Positions 1-11,841 of a stretch of 64,000 nucleotides of DNA are shown here, one piece after another. How positions within the stretch are numbered: the first letter of the stretch is position 1; every line of letters begins with the position of its first letter. Origin of the DNA: Acholoe squamosa (lineage: Eukaryota > Annelida > Polychaeta > Phyllodocida > Polynoidae); assembly GCA_949317995.1 (NCBI GenBank), contig OX439038.1:60594813-60658812 (forward strand). Reading direction: 5' to 3'. The notes under the pieces are model-generated. The model did not search any database. It was not told the DNA's origin and was given only the letters and a program-made list of their open reading frames with translations. The translations under genes were made by a program, and so were the position numbers.

Positions 1-1057
1 GAGTAACTCAAAACAGGTGTGTACAATGTATTCCAACATCATGCAGACCAATGGGCATGATGCATCAATACATAACAAAAAATTCCCATTGATTCACTTG
101 ATATAGAAATGCACCCTGACCCAATGGCCTCAAATCTCATTTGCTCAAATGTTGGAACGGTGCACCATTGCACAGTTGGCAAGTAGACTTTCTAGGACTG
201 CACTGATGCATCATGACAACCAACGAACATAGAAAGGTTTTCCTGTGTGGGTTTACATGCAAAAATGATGTATTTAACCCCACCCATGGCCCTAGATGTA
301 ATATGGTAATGGAATATTGATATAACAGTGTAAGTTATGCTGTGTTTTGGTACTTTGTAAGCTGAAAAAGATCAGAAACTTGCATTTGTTTGACTGGTTC
401 TAGGGCCAGCCCCACTGCCACTCCCCAGTCAGGACTGTCACTTTGACAGTCAGGTGGGAGGGGCTAGCCTAATGTGTATGTGAATGTACATGTACATATT
501 AAGGGAGGGGGTTCATTTTTTTTCTTTGGCTGGGGGATCAAACCCAGGGATCAAGGGTCAGAGTAGATTGCAGGTCTGGTTCAGAGTGCGTTGATCAGTT
601 GATTAAAGATTTTTTTGGAAATATGAAAAAAAAAAGTTTTTTTTTTTTCATTGGTTGATAACTTCATTGTAGATCTGCAAGGAGAATACACTATACAGCT
701 CTGTAAAACATGTTCCTATAGCTTCGGGGTGATGTTAGCTTTGAACAATCTAAAAAGAAATTGGGTGCCTACGACAATTATTTCAGGAGTTATTTACCTG
801 GGGCCATCTAGCATCGATAACGCCAATTTCGCATGTATCATTTTCATAGCAACACCCCCCCTAAATTATTTTTTTCTAAAATCTGATGCTGGATATTGCT
901 TCTTGGGACCAAAACCTACATTTTGGTGTATTACAATAGTGTATTGGCCGATTTTAAAAATTAAGCTGCCATGCCTACTTGGCTACTACTTGCAAAAACG
1001 AAAATACTACTTGCGGAAACGAAAATAAGTCCTTGCGGAAACAAAATCTAGAAATAA
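1..1057. other. No gene seen
   Basis: AT-rich sequence with short homopolymers. The 125-codon plus-strand frame at 651-1028 has no recognisable domain or splice context and is not called. Confidence 0.6.
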
Positions 1058-1372
1058 GGGAGTGGTCATTATTTATCAACAGGGGGGGTGGTGGGTTTAA
1101 GGGGGGGGATGTAAAATTTGCAGACCCCTCCCGAGGGGGGGCTAAAAATATTTTGACCCCTCTTGAGGGGGGGCTAAAAAAATGCACCCTCTTTTTAGCA
1201 AAAATGCCCACGCGCTACTATAGATCAAAGGGGCTGTGTACAAATGACGTCATGCATTTTTGGACCATTTTTGACCCCCCTCCCCCCCTTGTCATGTTTC
1301 GTCATACAACACTTGACCCCCCTCAGCATGACGTCATGCAGAGAGATACCCCCCCCCCCCCCAAAGTGCATG
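1058..1372. mobile_element. Poly-G/C MITE fragment
   Basis: Begins GGGAGTGGTCATTATTTATC, runs through several CCCCTC/GAGGGG blocks and ends in a long C run. It contains GGGGCTGTGTACAAATGACG, which recurs inverted at about 2718-2737. The matching right TIR is not present here, so this copy is one-ended or composite. Confidence 0.6.
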
Positions 1373-2136
1373 AATAGTGAAGGCCTATAGGCTATAAACA
1401 AATTAAAATGGTTTAAAGGGACATATAGTGGGTGTGAATTGGCAATAAAGGATAAGATACATGCAAAGTGAAAAAAAAGAACTAGCACTGATCAACAAAT
1501 GAACAGAGAAACATGCCAAACACTGTCAGCTTATATAATGTATGGGTCCCTATATGCAGGATGTACCATTTCCGTGCCTTATAGTTATACACGGAGTACT
1601 ATGGTAGTGATCATACACAAGTATTTCCTGTCACAAAAGGGCTTAAAAACTGTCTAGATCAATAGTCCAATACAGCTAATAATCTGCCTTCTTTGCAGCA
1701 AAAGTTGTACACTTGTCAGTGAAGAGAAAATCGAGAACAGTTATTATTAAGGATCATATAGTTCAAGAGCTTGAATGTATTGATATATTAAATGTATTGA
1801 TTTAATCTGTAACTTGAACCATATACAAGTGTATGCCTACTAGAAATAGGTTTCAGGCAGAAGACTCTGAATTTAGTGAGTGGCCTAATAGAAAAAAAAA
1901 TCTCAGAAAGCATCATAAATTCTCAGGAGACCATCGATTGCAATCATAGTTCCAATTTATGATATTACAAAGCAAACGAGTCACCTCAGAATTTTACTGT
2001 AGAATCTGTAAATAAGGTCAGTCCATTAGAGTTCCATTCAGACAAAGATGTGGAGAGTAAGTCTTGGGGGAGCTCCCCTTTACATCTCCCCAAGCATCCC
2101 CTCAGTTAAAATAGCAACAGGGTGGTGGAGAGCTCC

Positions 2137-2260
2137 AGGGGAGTGTTTGTTATTTATCAACAGTGGGACTCCAGGAGGGGGTGGATTGGGGGAGGAGCAA
2201 AATAATTTTGACACCTCAAGGGCAGGGGGGGGGGGAATATCACGTTTTTTTCAAAAAGAA
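2137..2260 (+). repeat. Partial poly-G MITE end
   Basis: GGGAGTGTTTGTTATTTATC at about 2142 followed by G-rich blocks. Divergent single end of the same family. Confidence 0.45.
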
Positions 2261-2605
2261 GCCTGTGGATTACTATGGATGCTGCCCTGAGGCAACAGCA
2301 GCAGTTCAGGGGTATTTTAGATGCATCATTTGAGATCCTGAGGGCAGCAGTGGCCCTTTTCAAAAAGGGTTAATTAAATTGGTATAGGTAGGATAGAGTA
2401 GTAGTGCCCTCTTATAGTGGCCTGGACATCACCTTTATTTTACACTGACATTGATGGCAGTGACACACATTGAGTGAGATGTCTGAGGAATGCATGCATG
2501 TAGGGCCTATAGGTAATGAATTTATGTCAGATGAATGCATTAAACTTCCCTACCTTTACAAATCTTTTTACAAAAGTTTTTGTTCTTGCCAAAACCAAAG
2601 CATAT

Positions 2606-2883
2606 ATTGTGATTTCTTGATGATATGATGTCATGCAGCCCATGACCCCCCCTCCCCCCCTTGTCATGCTTGGTCATGGCAAGTGGGACCCCCCCTCCCC
2701 CCCTCCTGCATGACGTCATTTGTACACAGCCCCAAAGAGGGGCGCGAAAACTCTCCGCGGCTCCGGCGCGGGGGGGGGGGGGTCACAAAAAATTTTGACT
2801 GCCGTCGAGGGGGGCGTAAAAAATTTCCACGCGTCCGCGCGAAAACCCACCACCCCCCCTGTTGATAAATAATGACCACTCCC
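2606..2883. mobile_element. Inverted relative of the 1058 MITE
   Basis: Read on the minus strand it starts GGGAGTGGTCATTATTTATC at 2883 and continues with the same order of blocks as 1058-1372, including the ATGACGTCATTTGTACA-type segment. GC-rich, with runs of 12 or more G. Confidence 0.6.
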
Positions 2884-3840
2884 TATTGTACAAAACGGAT
2901 GTCCTTTCCAGGGCTCCGTACTACCTACACCTTTTGGCGTCAAATAAGCTCATGCATTATAAGTTTGTGAACAGTAATAGTGTGGCGCACACATGGCAAT
3001 CACTGTTTCTGCTAATACTAATAAAAAATGTATCATAATACTAGCAACAATATTGCTGGTACATAATATACTAACCTGAAGTAAGATGCAGTGCGGACAT
3101 TGTGATTGTCACAGATGTTGTGCTGATGCGTCCAAAGGTTATGACTGACTGCCGGGACTGACTGCTGCTGGTGCCTTCTGGTTCAGGCTTCAGCACTCAG
3201 TCAGAGTGTGATTTCTATTGCAGTCTGTATACTGAGACCCCTGTCAAAAGTAGGCAATATGACTGGTTCCGTTCCAATTAATATCCAGGGTCACTTCTGT
3301 CATGCAATTCCCCAACTTCTCCGGCGACCTAGTTTGGTGGGCAAACTACGTAATCTACGAGATGGGGCCAGTGTTTCACCTTGCCTCGGCTGGGAGAGTG
3401 ACAGTACAGTAATATAGCAGTAGAGAGAGTGCAAGTTGTCCCTAGCTTATCCAGATTCGCAGTAGAGGGCGGCACAAGACACTTCCGATCTACAGCTTCT
3501 AAATAGGCTGCAGAACACTAATTATTTTTCCACTGTTGACCTATATAGCATTTGGGCGAAAATAAAATACTTGTGCAAGTATCATGGGCTTAGCCTACTA
3601 TTATTTTCTTGTAGATATACATTTTTCCAAATTTAGGGCCATGACATGTGGTACAATGTGATTACGTAACTTTTGTGCTATAGGCCTTAGAGTGCGGACA
3701 TACCCAGATTTGGGGGTTTTGCAGTGAATGATTTCAATAAATTCTCTAATTAAATAGAGTGCACCGGCCCCCCTCAACTTACCATCAAATATCAGCCTAA
3801 ATAACACTCAAATCGATTAATATAGGCCTACACCCTAAGG
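2884..3840. other. No gene seen
   Basis: No coding exon or repeat could be supported. Only short frames without family resemblance. Confidence 0.55.
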
Positions 3841-4090
3841 ATTAACAATTTCTTGTGAATTCACATGAAATTCATGTGATTTCACAAGAAAATTTGGTGT
3901 AATTCACGTTATTGATCATGTGAATTCACATGAATTTGTGAGCAGCAATTCATGTGAAATTCAGCAGTCACATAAAATTCATGTGATTTCATGTGAATTT
4001 CACATGACTTTCACATGTAGGCCTACATGCATCTGACAATAAAGTGTGAAGAACTCGTGAATTTCACAAGATTTCACAAGAATTTCTACT
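3841..4090. repeat. Cluster of TTCACATGAA-type short palindromes
   Basis: TTCATGTGAATTCAC-like words recur in both orientations. 3849-3892 is a near-perfect inverted repeat (TTTCTTGTGAATTCACATGA against its complement). This looks like a foldback or minisatellite-like segment. Confidence 0.65.
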
Positions 4091-4439
4091 GAACCAAATT
4101 TTCACCAAATTTACTCCTGTCAAAGTGGTGAAAAGTCGTTCCTTGTTTCCAGGGATACCTGGTTTGCCTACCCACTGTCAGATTTTAGACCAATAATCAT
4201 TGTACAACACCCTTCAGTGCGGAGCTACAAAGTGTCTCCTGCTGCCAACTCCCGTCAATTGGTGTTCTGCAAACAATACCCAGTGCAGACCGGAAAATCC
4301 TAGTGTTGGCGACCTTGGATGTAACATTTGAAATACTTAAATATCCCAGCAAATCTTCATTAAGTTGTGTCAAAGTGTGGACCTCAACGCAGTTCGCTGG
4401 TAGGAATTTGAATTGTGTCAAGTTTCGCCAGGGCTAACC

Positions 4440-5345
4440 CAGCATCACGCACATTGACACATCGAGTATGACTGATATGTCACACACAATGACACATAAT
4501 GACACATGTGTCATGGCACATTATCACGAACATTGACGCATGTGTCATGACACAGTATCACACACAATGAAGCACAGAGCAATTTTTGCTAGGGGGATAG
4601 GATGTGGGAGGGGGTGGATTTTTGTTGTATTATAACTTTATTAACATCAATTCAACTATTTGTCCTGTTTCCATATGAAGATATCTTTCCTCAAAATGTC
4701 ATGATTTACCCACTCTCCTTCAAAATGGATGTCATGCGATGTGTCCTTGTGATATAATCTTGGAAATACCTGTAAAAATAAAACAAATTATCATAAACAC
4801 AAAACAACAGCAATCGAATTTTGACCATCCCACTCCAACCTATGTTGATAGACATACATGTAATAGATGACCAGTCCCATATAGCGGCCCAAAGTTCCAT
4901 GGACCTTTCTCATATACAATGTTCTAAATCAACTAGTAACTTGGGGTATTGCCACTAATACATGGATTGAGCAGCAAGATAGAAGTTCAGAGATGGTAGA
5001 TGATATCAATGTATTGTTACTCTAGAAATGTCAATCACATGGGATTTCAAGTATAAATTAATCTAGAACTGTGTGACCACCTACCAGAAGATCTGTTCTC
5101 CTTGGCTCTCTCTGCCTGTCTGTTTATAAATCAGGATGAGAACAAAGAAAAAGGAGGGAAATTTGAAATGGACCAATCAAAACACAGAATACAACATAGT
5201 GTGTCAATTTCTGTGAAGTTGCGTCATGATGAGTGAGAGTTGACAGATGTTGACACAGGTTGACGGATGCTCACACAGTCTGTCATACTCATACCAGTAG
5301 TGGATGTAACATCTGCCCCTATTATCACTCAATACAGAGATTTCT
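4440..5345. repeat. Duplicated block, copy A
   Basis: It shares an ordered series of segments with 6090-7115: TGACACATG-rich start, GGGGATAGG and a G run, CATAACTTTATTAACATCAA-like segment, GTGTGACCACCTACCA, AATTTGAAATGGACCAATCA and CCCCTATTATCACTCAATAC. Copy A is interrupted or followed at 5357 by a 614-bp inverted-repeat element. Confidence 0.8.
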
Positions 5346-5356
5346 TTACCATCATA

Positions 5357-5970
5357 TGTGACAAAACAGGGAAAACCATAACATTAAGGGAAATACCCAC
5401 AAATGCTCTAAATATATTTAAGGGGATATGACCAAAAGTGAAAAAAATAATAAGCAAAAACAAGTCTAGGGTAACTTTTTCTGAGGAATCTGATTATGCT
5501 ATAGCCAAGACTCTATTTTCCTTCTAAAATGACCTTATTTAGAATCCAAAAAGATAGTTTTTCCCTAAATTCAACATATTTGTTGACGTTTGGTTGCCAT
5601 GGAAACCATAATTTTGTTCTTTTTGAATAAAAAGTTACTCTATCCTGTTAACCTGTCCATAAGGTTTTGATAACTGAAAACAAAATTGAATTATCCCTTA
5701 TAGATCCAAAATTATGATGATTATGTTTAAGATTTTTATATTTTTCCCAATAATGGCATTTTTATGCGCCATGCCACAATATTTCAATAAACAATTCAGT
5801 TAAGGGCTATCCTGAATTTCTCTGTGTTGATGACATCCCATGTTTGAGATCTTATATTTTTGCAGCTGTTTGGAGTATTTTATCATGCAAAGTACTAAAA
5901 TGTAGCTAATGACATGAATTTGAAAAAAGGGGATTTCCCCTAAGGTCATGAATTTCCTAGATTTGTCACA
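5357..5970. mobile_element. 614-bp inverted-repeat MITE, copy 1
   Basis: The ends TGTGACAAAACAGGGAAAAC and the complement-like TTCCTAGATTTGTCACA form TIRs of about 40 bp. The whole unit recurs in reverse orientation at 19262-19870 at high identity, including the ATGGAAACCATAATTTT-like core. No ORF. Target duplication unclear (possibly TA). Confidence 0.85.
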
Positions 5971-6089
5971 TATCAAGAATTCCTGTCTATTTCCTCTGGA
6001 AATATGTGACCTAGCTGATCACTAGACATAGGACTTTCACATCCAGAATGACCAAAACAGGCTTGATTTGGTGAGAACATACCCAGCAA

Positions 6090-7115
6090 ATCTGTGTCAA
6101 CTTTTGTCATGCTGCGCCTGCCTCACCCCATGCGCTCTTAGGACTTGACACGTGGGTGATCACGGACCATGACAAGATGTGACGCATGCGTGAACATCCC
6201 AACCCAATTTGTGAAGTTGAGTCCACATGCGTGAACCTTCACCAACAATGACACATGATGACATCATGTGTCATCACACATTATCACACACACTGACACA
6301 TGGGTCATGACACAGTATCACATATATTGACGCACAGACTAATTTGTGGGTGGGGGATAGGCAGGGGGGGGGGGTTGCAGGTGGTTGTGGATTTCTGATA
6401 TTTCATAACTTTATTAACATCAATTCAGCTGTTCATGCTGGTTCCCATTGAAGATATCTCTCCTCTGCATGTCATGTGTTGCCCACTTTGCTTGAAATTG
6501 GATAGATATTCTGTCAGCTGTGTGAGTTGAATTTTCCTTGTATCAGTCTTGAGAATGCCTGTTGAAATGATAAGAAATGGTCATAAACAAACAGCAGCAA
6601 TCTAATTTTGACCACCCACTCACATCCAAGTTGATAAACAATGACCACTCCCATATGGCAGCCTGAATCCCCCAGAATTTCCCTGAGCCTTGCTCACATA
6701 GAAAGTTCTACATTAATTTGGGGTTTTGAGACAAATAGCTGAATTCAGCAACAAGATAGATGTTCAGGGATTGTAGATAATATCAATGTGTTACTGTATA
6801 AATGCTTATCACATAGGATTTCAAGTCAAATCAATCTAGAACTGTGTGACCACCTACCACAAGATCTGTTCTCCATGGCTGCCTCTGCCTGACTGTTTTG
6901 AAAGCAGGAGGAGAACAAAGGAATGGGAGGGAAATTTGAAATGGACCAATCAAAACACAGAATAGTACATAATGTGTCGTTGTGCGTGAAGTTCTGTCAT
7001 GGTGGGTGAGAGTTGGCAAATCTTGACACATGCTCACATCTCCTCACACATTCTGTCATGCTAATGTTGGACAAAGTATCTGCCCCTATTATCACTCAAT
7101 ACAGAGTTTTTTAAC
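6090..7115. repeat. Duplicated block, copy B
   Basis: Second copy of the block at 4440-5345 in the same orientation, roughly 80-85% similar by eye. It starts with TGACACATG/CATGTGTCA words and ends at CTATTATCACTCAATACAGA. No coding potential in either copy. Confidence 0.8.
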
Positions 7116-7512
7116 CAGCCTATGAAGGGTTCCTGTATATTTGCTCCAATCAGCTGTGACCTAGCTGATCAGTAGACATTAAACCTTCATATCCCATCAA
7201 ACCAGGACAAACAGATACTTAGATATCATGTAAAACATATGCAATTTCAATTCAGTGCTATGTCCCATAGACAAAACAAATGAGCTATTATGTCTAATGT
7301 ATGCACTAAATCACATATACTTGGCTATCATTATGTTCCTGATTCATATGTATTTCATGCCATGTAAGAAAGGAACTTCCTCTGTGAAACATAAATTCTC
7401 ATATTGACATTTACTCAATAGGCCCACTCTGCAAAGTACAAGCCATGAGAATCCATACAGTTTCCTTAGTCTCTTATTGTTGAAGGCTTGGTGAAGAAAT
7501 GTCATGCTAGGT

Positions 7513-7960
7513 GAGAGTTGACAAGTATTGACACATATTGACATGTGCTCACCCTGGTCCCCTCACATCTTTATTGAAGTAAGTGAAGACATGTGAACCT
7601 GCCTGAGAGTTGACAAGTATTGACGAATGTTCACCCAGTTCCCATCACATCCTTATGGAAATGAGTGAAGACATGTGAGGTTGGGTGAGAGTTGAAAAGT
7701 ATTGACACATGTTGACATTTGCTCACCCAGTTCCCCTCACATCTTTATGGAAATGAGTGAATACATGTGAAGCTGTGTGAGAGTTAACAAGTATTGACAC
7801 ATGTTGACACTTGCTCACCCAGTTCCCCTCACATCTTTATGGAAATGAGTGAAGACATGTGAAGCGGTGTGAGAGTTGACAAGTATTGACACAAGTTGAC
7901 GCATGCTCTCTCAGGTCTTACTGAAGTAAGTGAAGGTTTGTCAAGCTGAGTGAGAGTTGA
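7513..7960 (+). repeat. Minisatellite, about five units of 81-92 bp
   Basis: GAGAGTTGACAAGTATTGAC starts at 7513, 7605, 7687, 7779 and 7871, with a partial start at 7952. Each unit goes on through CTCACCCAGTTCCCCTCACA and GAGTGAAGACATGTGAAG. Unit spacing is 92, 82, 92, 92 and 81 bp. Confidence 0.9.
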
Positions 7961-8218
7961 CATTGTATCACACAAAATGACATTATTCGTTATCACTCAA
8001 TGTACTCACACATTCCTCACCCAGCATGACTCATGTTCACTAGGATTTGCTGGGTATTGGATTTCTGACTGGGGACTAAATTAGTTCCCCATGCACACAC
8101 CAGGGGAACCCTTCACACGCTCTTATTCACTACCCCCTTTCCTCTTCCGCTACAACCGGTAGTCGCGCAAGGCTAACACATCTGAGGGAAGAAGTCATGT
8201 GATACTGATATCATAAGG

Positions 8219-8620
8219 GAGGCAGTGATCATTTTTTAACAACAGGGGAGGGATGCTGGTGGGTTTGAACCCTATAACTCATCATTATGCCCTATCTCTC
8301 AAGCTTATCATTCCCCATGTACTCCATCGATAGTTATGAATAGTATGTGAGAGGGGGGCTCTGGGTTGTTGTTCACACATATTATAAGTGCTCTACTTAG
8401 ATGCATTTTTTCTTTTCATATATCGGTTCCGTGTGATTTTAGGAAGATGGACACGATCGAAAAATGAAAAGAATTGTGTTGACTTTCACCAAAGAGTACT
8501 GACAAACCTTAAGGGAGTGATAATTTTTAACAACAGGGGGGTGTTGGTGGGTTTGCGTGCAGACCTGTGAAAAAAAAATTGTGACATTTCCCCCCCCCCA
8601 CTCTCTTAAGTTTTACCTTG
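8219..8620 (+). repeat. Two further poly-G MITE ends
   Basis: GCAGTGATCATTTTTTAACA near 8223 and GGGAGTGATAATTTTTAACA near 8513, each followed by CAGGGG and TGGTGGGTTTG. The second is followed by CCCCCCCCC and ACTCTCTTAAG (about 8585-8606), which may be its right end. Confidence 0.5.
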
Positions 8621-8739
8621 TTGATCCAATTTGTTATTTAAAAAAAGGCAAATAAGAGATCCCTTGGCACACCTCTTGTGCAAATTACACCAGCCCTTTC
8701 CAATAATATGATGCACGTGTATAGCCTGTATAATAATTA

Positions 8740-9407
8740 TACACTGATAAAAATAGAGTCTAATATCTTAGTCAGTAGTGACTAACTTAAGATAGTCAAA
8801 TGATAGTGCGATTTTTGGCTATCCCTCTATAGTCACCTGTGACTAACTTAAGTTAGTCATATAGTCAACACATATTCATGCCTTTAATCTATTGAAATAG
8901 TCCTTAGTCAGATGACTATCATTTTGTTGCTAAGCAACATTTAGTTAGTAAATATGACTAATATATACAGTCAGTACTGACTATACCTGCAAGCAAACAT
9001 TCATCCAATCAAAGATGGCTGCCATATGCTTTCCCATTGATGAACAGTTTGAACCCACAATAACTATTGTTATACTGCAATGGCCACAAATATCACAACA
9101 AATCATTAACTTACCTATCCATTAATGGCCAGACATATTGAGTTTCCATGGATGGTCAGGTTAAGATGATGATTTGGCCTGGTTATGATTGTCTCCTCTT
9201 AGTCCAGGCAACCATAAATATGTCCTCTTTCTGGATGATGGGTTTTGTGCACAGAAACCTGTGACATCATCAATCTGTGAGCTCTACATATAGTCAAATT
9301 GACTATCTTTCTGACTAATATGTGACTAAGGTATATAGTCATGTGACTATGGGGCTCAGAATATGTGGGTATAGTCACTACTGACTATAGGTTTTATTAT
9401 CAGTGTA
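8740..9407. mobile_element. TAGTCA-rich MITE with TACACTGATAAAA ends
   Basis: TIRs ACACTGATAAAAATAGA and GGTTTTATTATCAGTGT, followed inward by TAGTCAGTAGTGACTA / TAGTCACTACTGACTATA. The interior has many GACTA/TAGTC words. TA flanks both ends. It lies just beyond the GSTO 3' end. Confidence 0.8.
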
Positions 9408-9443
9408 CATGGAAAACAACTAAATAAATGCTATACAGAGGTA

Positions 9444-9449
9444 TTTATT
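9444..9449 (-). terminator. Candidate poly(A) signal of the GSTO gene
   Basis: AATAAA on the minus strand, about 130 bp past the GSTO stop codon at 9582-9584. It is the first canonical hexamer downstream. Confidence 0.55.
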
Positions 9450-9581
9450 CAACCGTTCTGTCAAGATTTCTAGCCATTGCCCAGTGAATATTGTAAACAT
9501 TAAAATATAGCCACAGTCTCGGGTTTCTCGTACTTTGATATTTACTTTTCCCAGATCCGCTACTAAAATTGGGTATTTCGA

Positions 9582-11775
9582 TTACTTTTTCATCGCAAAG
9601 TCATAATCAACCTTGTCACCCAGTAGCTCCAGGTGTTCACGAAATGCCAACATCTCCTCCAGGCTAATCTTGGTGGCCTTGACCCCTGGAGTCTCCTCCA
9701 TGGCAGCAGTCCAGGCACAAATCTTGTGGAACCTTTCAGCAGGCAGTGGTTCCACCCCAATCCTAGGCTTCATTTCTCTCAGACGTTCTGTAGCTGGCCA
9801 GCATGCATAATCTGCCATACACACCTCTTCTCCTGAAAGACAAAGGAGTAACTTAATTTTGACAAATGTGCATTGTCATAATAAGAGGAGCACTGAAAAC
9901 ACCACAGTTCTTGGAACTCCTCAGATTGATGAACTTATCAGTCCTCAGTTACAGATAGGGGGCAGAACTGCACTGTTAGGTGAGGTTGTTGGGTGAGGGT
10001 ATTAGCAGGTCGATTCTAATAAGTTACTCACCCAGGTATGTGACAAACCTTTGGGGACTGATTCTTATGCATTGTTTCCCAAACAGTCCTAATCTGCCAG
10101 GTGTCATTGAGAATTTTGCATATTAAGGTCCCTAATTAGCATATTCTAATTAGGTAGGATAAATATCCAATTGTATATGATAAAGTGATACAGAATTGGT
10201 CAAAAGTCTTCTTCTAATATGGGTGGAGATCAAGATTGCATTGACCTATATTATTTTCACATAGACCTAATTATCATAATTTATGCATAAACTGAAACTA
10301 TTGCTAAATAGGCACTAATGGAAAAAGGTCCAGCAAGGCTTGGCCATCAATTCTCCTTATTGAACCAATTCAGATTAACCAATATGGCAGCCATTATTAA
10401 AAATGGCCAACACTGAAGTATTCAAACCTGATTACAGTCTGGCCTGTGGTATGGGCAATACTCTGCCCAATGCCAACAACAAGCCATTTCTCAAACACTA
10501 CGATCCTACCCCTTTCCCTCCAATTCCAACCACCTCTACGATCCAGTCTAATTGCAGTGATTGACCCTTGGTGATCATGCATTACCTACGATTGCCTATA
10601 CAGGTGCATAGCTTTTCCCTCTGTATCTGCTGTAATCGTAGTAATTGACCCTGTACAATGAAGAATTCCCTTTTGATCCTGGCCAGGTCAGTACGATTTC
10701 AGGGTGCGCTGTATCTGCGGTGGCAAGACATTCTAGACCCTTTAAATTTCCTCAATCTCCCTTCTAAGGGCTGGTTCCATGCCCTCATTCCCCGGGGGGG
10801 CACTTGAATATATTTTGACGGGGGTGTGCGGCTGGGCCTCTGACAGCTCTTACCCTTGTTAGGGAGATTTTACCCTCGAAAGTCCACCCTTGTTAGGGAA
10901 TTTTCAGCCAAAAACTCCATGTTTTGGAAGGAAAATCTTATCAATGAAATCACATTTTGAAAATTGACTCAAAATGTCTAGTAGTTGGGAAAATTTTCTT
11001 GAAAAAACAGCAAACTTTGCCTGATCCGCGGGCTTTTTGCCCAAAAGTAGACCCTTGTTAGGGAGATTTTCTTAAAAGTAGACCCTTGTTAGGGAGATTT
11101 TTCTTTAAAATAGGACCCTTGTTAGGGAGATTTTGGCCAAAAAGTGACCTTGCCAGCCGCATACATGTGGTACCAACACATATGAAGTGCCCCCCCCGGG
11201 CCTCATTCTCATATAGCCTAACTTCACCCTAAAACAAGGACAGGGTCCAGTCTAAGTCTGTGTTAATATCTGAAGTAACTTCCCCATCAGGGCGCGGTTA
11301 TGTTCTACTAGGAAATCTAATACATATATAATGATGTATACTGGCAGGCGAACTCTTGAATGGTCTTCACCACTGAGCAGTTTTGGTCCTCAAATGGCAA
11401 TATCGAAATCACTATAGTGGTCACCATCGAGGTTGTCACTATGACATTATTTTTGTGTACCTTAGGTCACCGACCTCAAAGCTTCAATTGGTCTTCATTT
11501 AAAAGACATCTTTGGCAATTTGGCGACCCATGACGATCCAAGGCTGTCGCAGTGACCGCCCAAGTTGGTCCATCTGATGACCCAAGTTTGTCAATTTTGG
11601 TGTATCATTCTGACGATCTCGGCGGTTTCAATAAAATTCTTTCTCAGTATGCTATGTACATTTGTAGTTACTCTTTCAATATGACCAAAATCAATTGGGC
11701 ATAGCATAGGCTTCAATGATGGTTCCAGAGCTTTAAGAGATAACCTCCACCCCTCTCCCTGACTGAAATATTGTG

Positions 11776-11841
<66 letters not shown>

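Noticed and set aside
979..1488. ORFs over the poly-G/C MITE
   Set aside because: Pro/Gly-rich products of homopolymer runs in a MITE, not genes.
7513..7960. CRISPR-like array
   Set aside because: Unit length 81-92 bp with continuous similarity and no unique spacers; an animal minisatellite.
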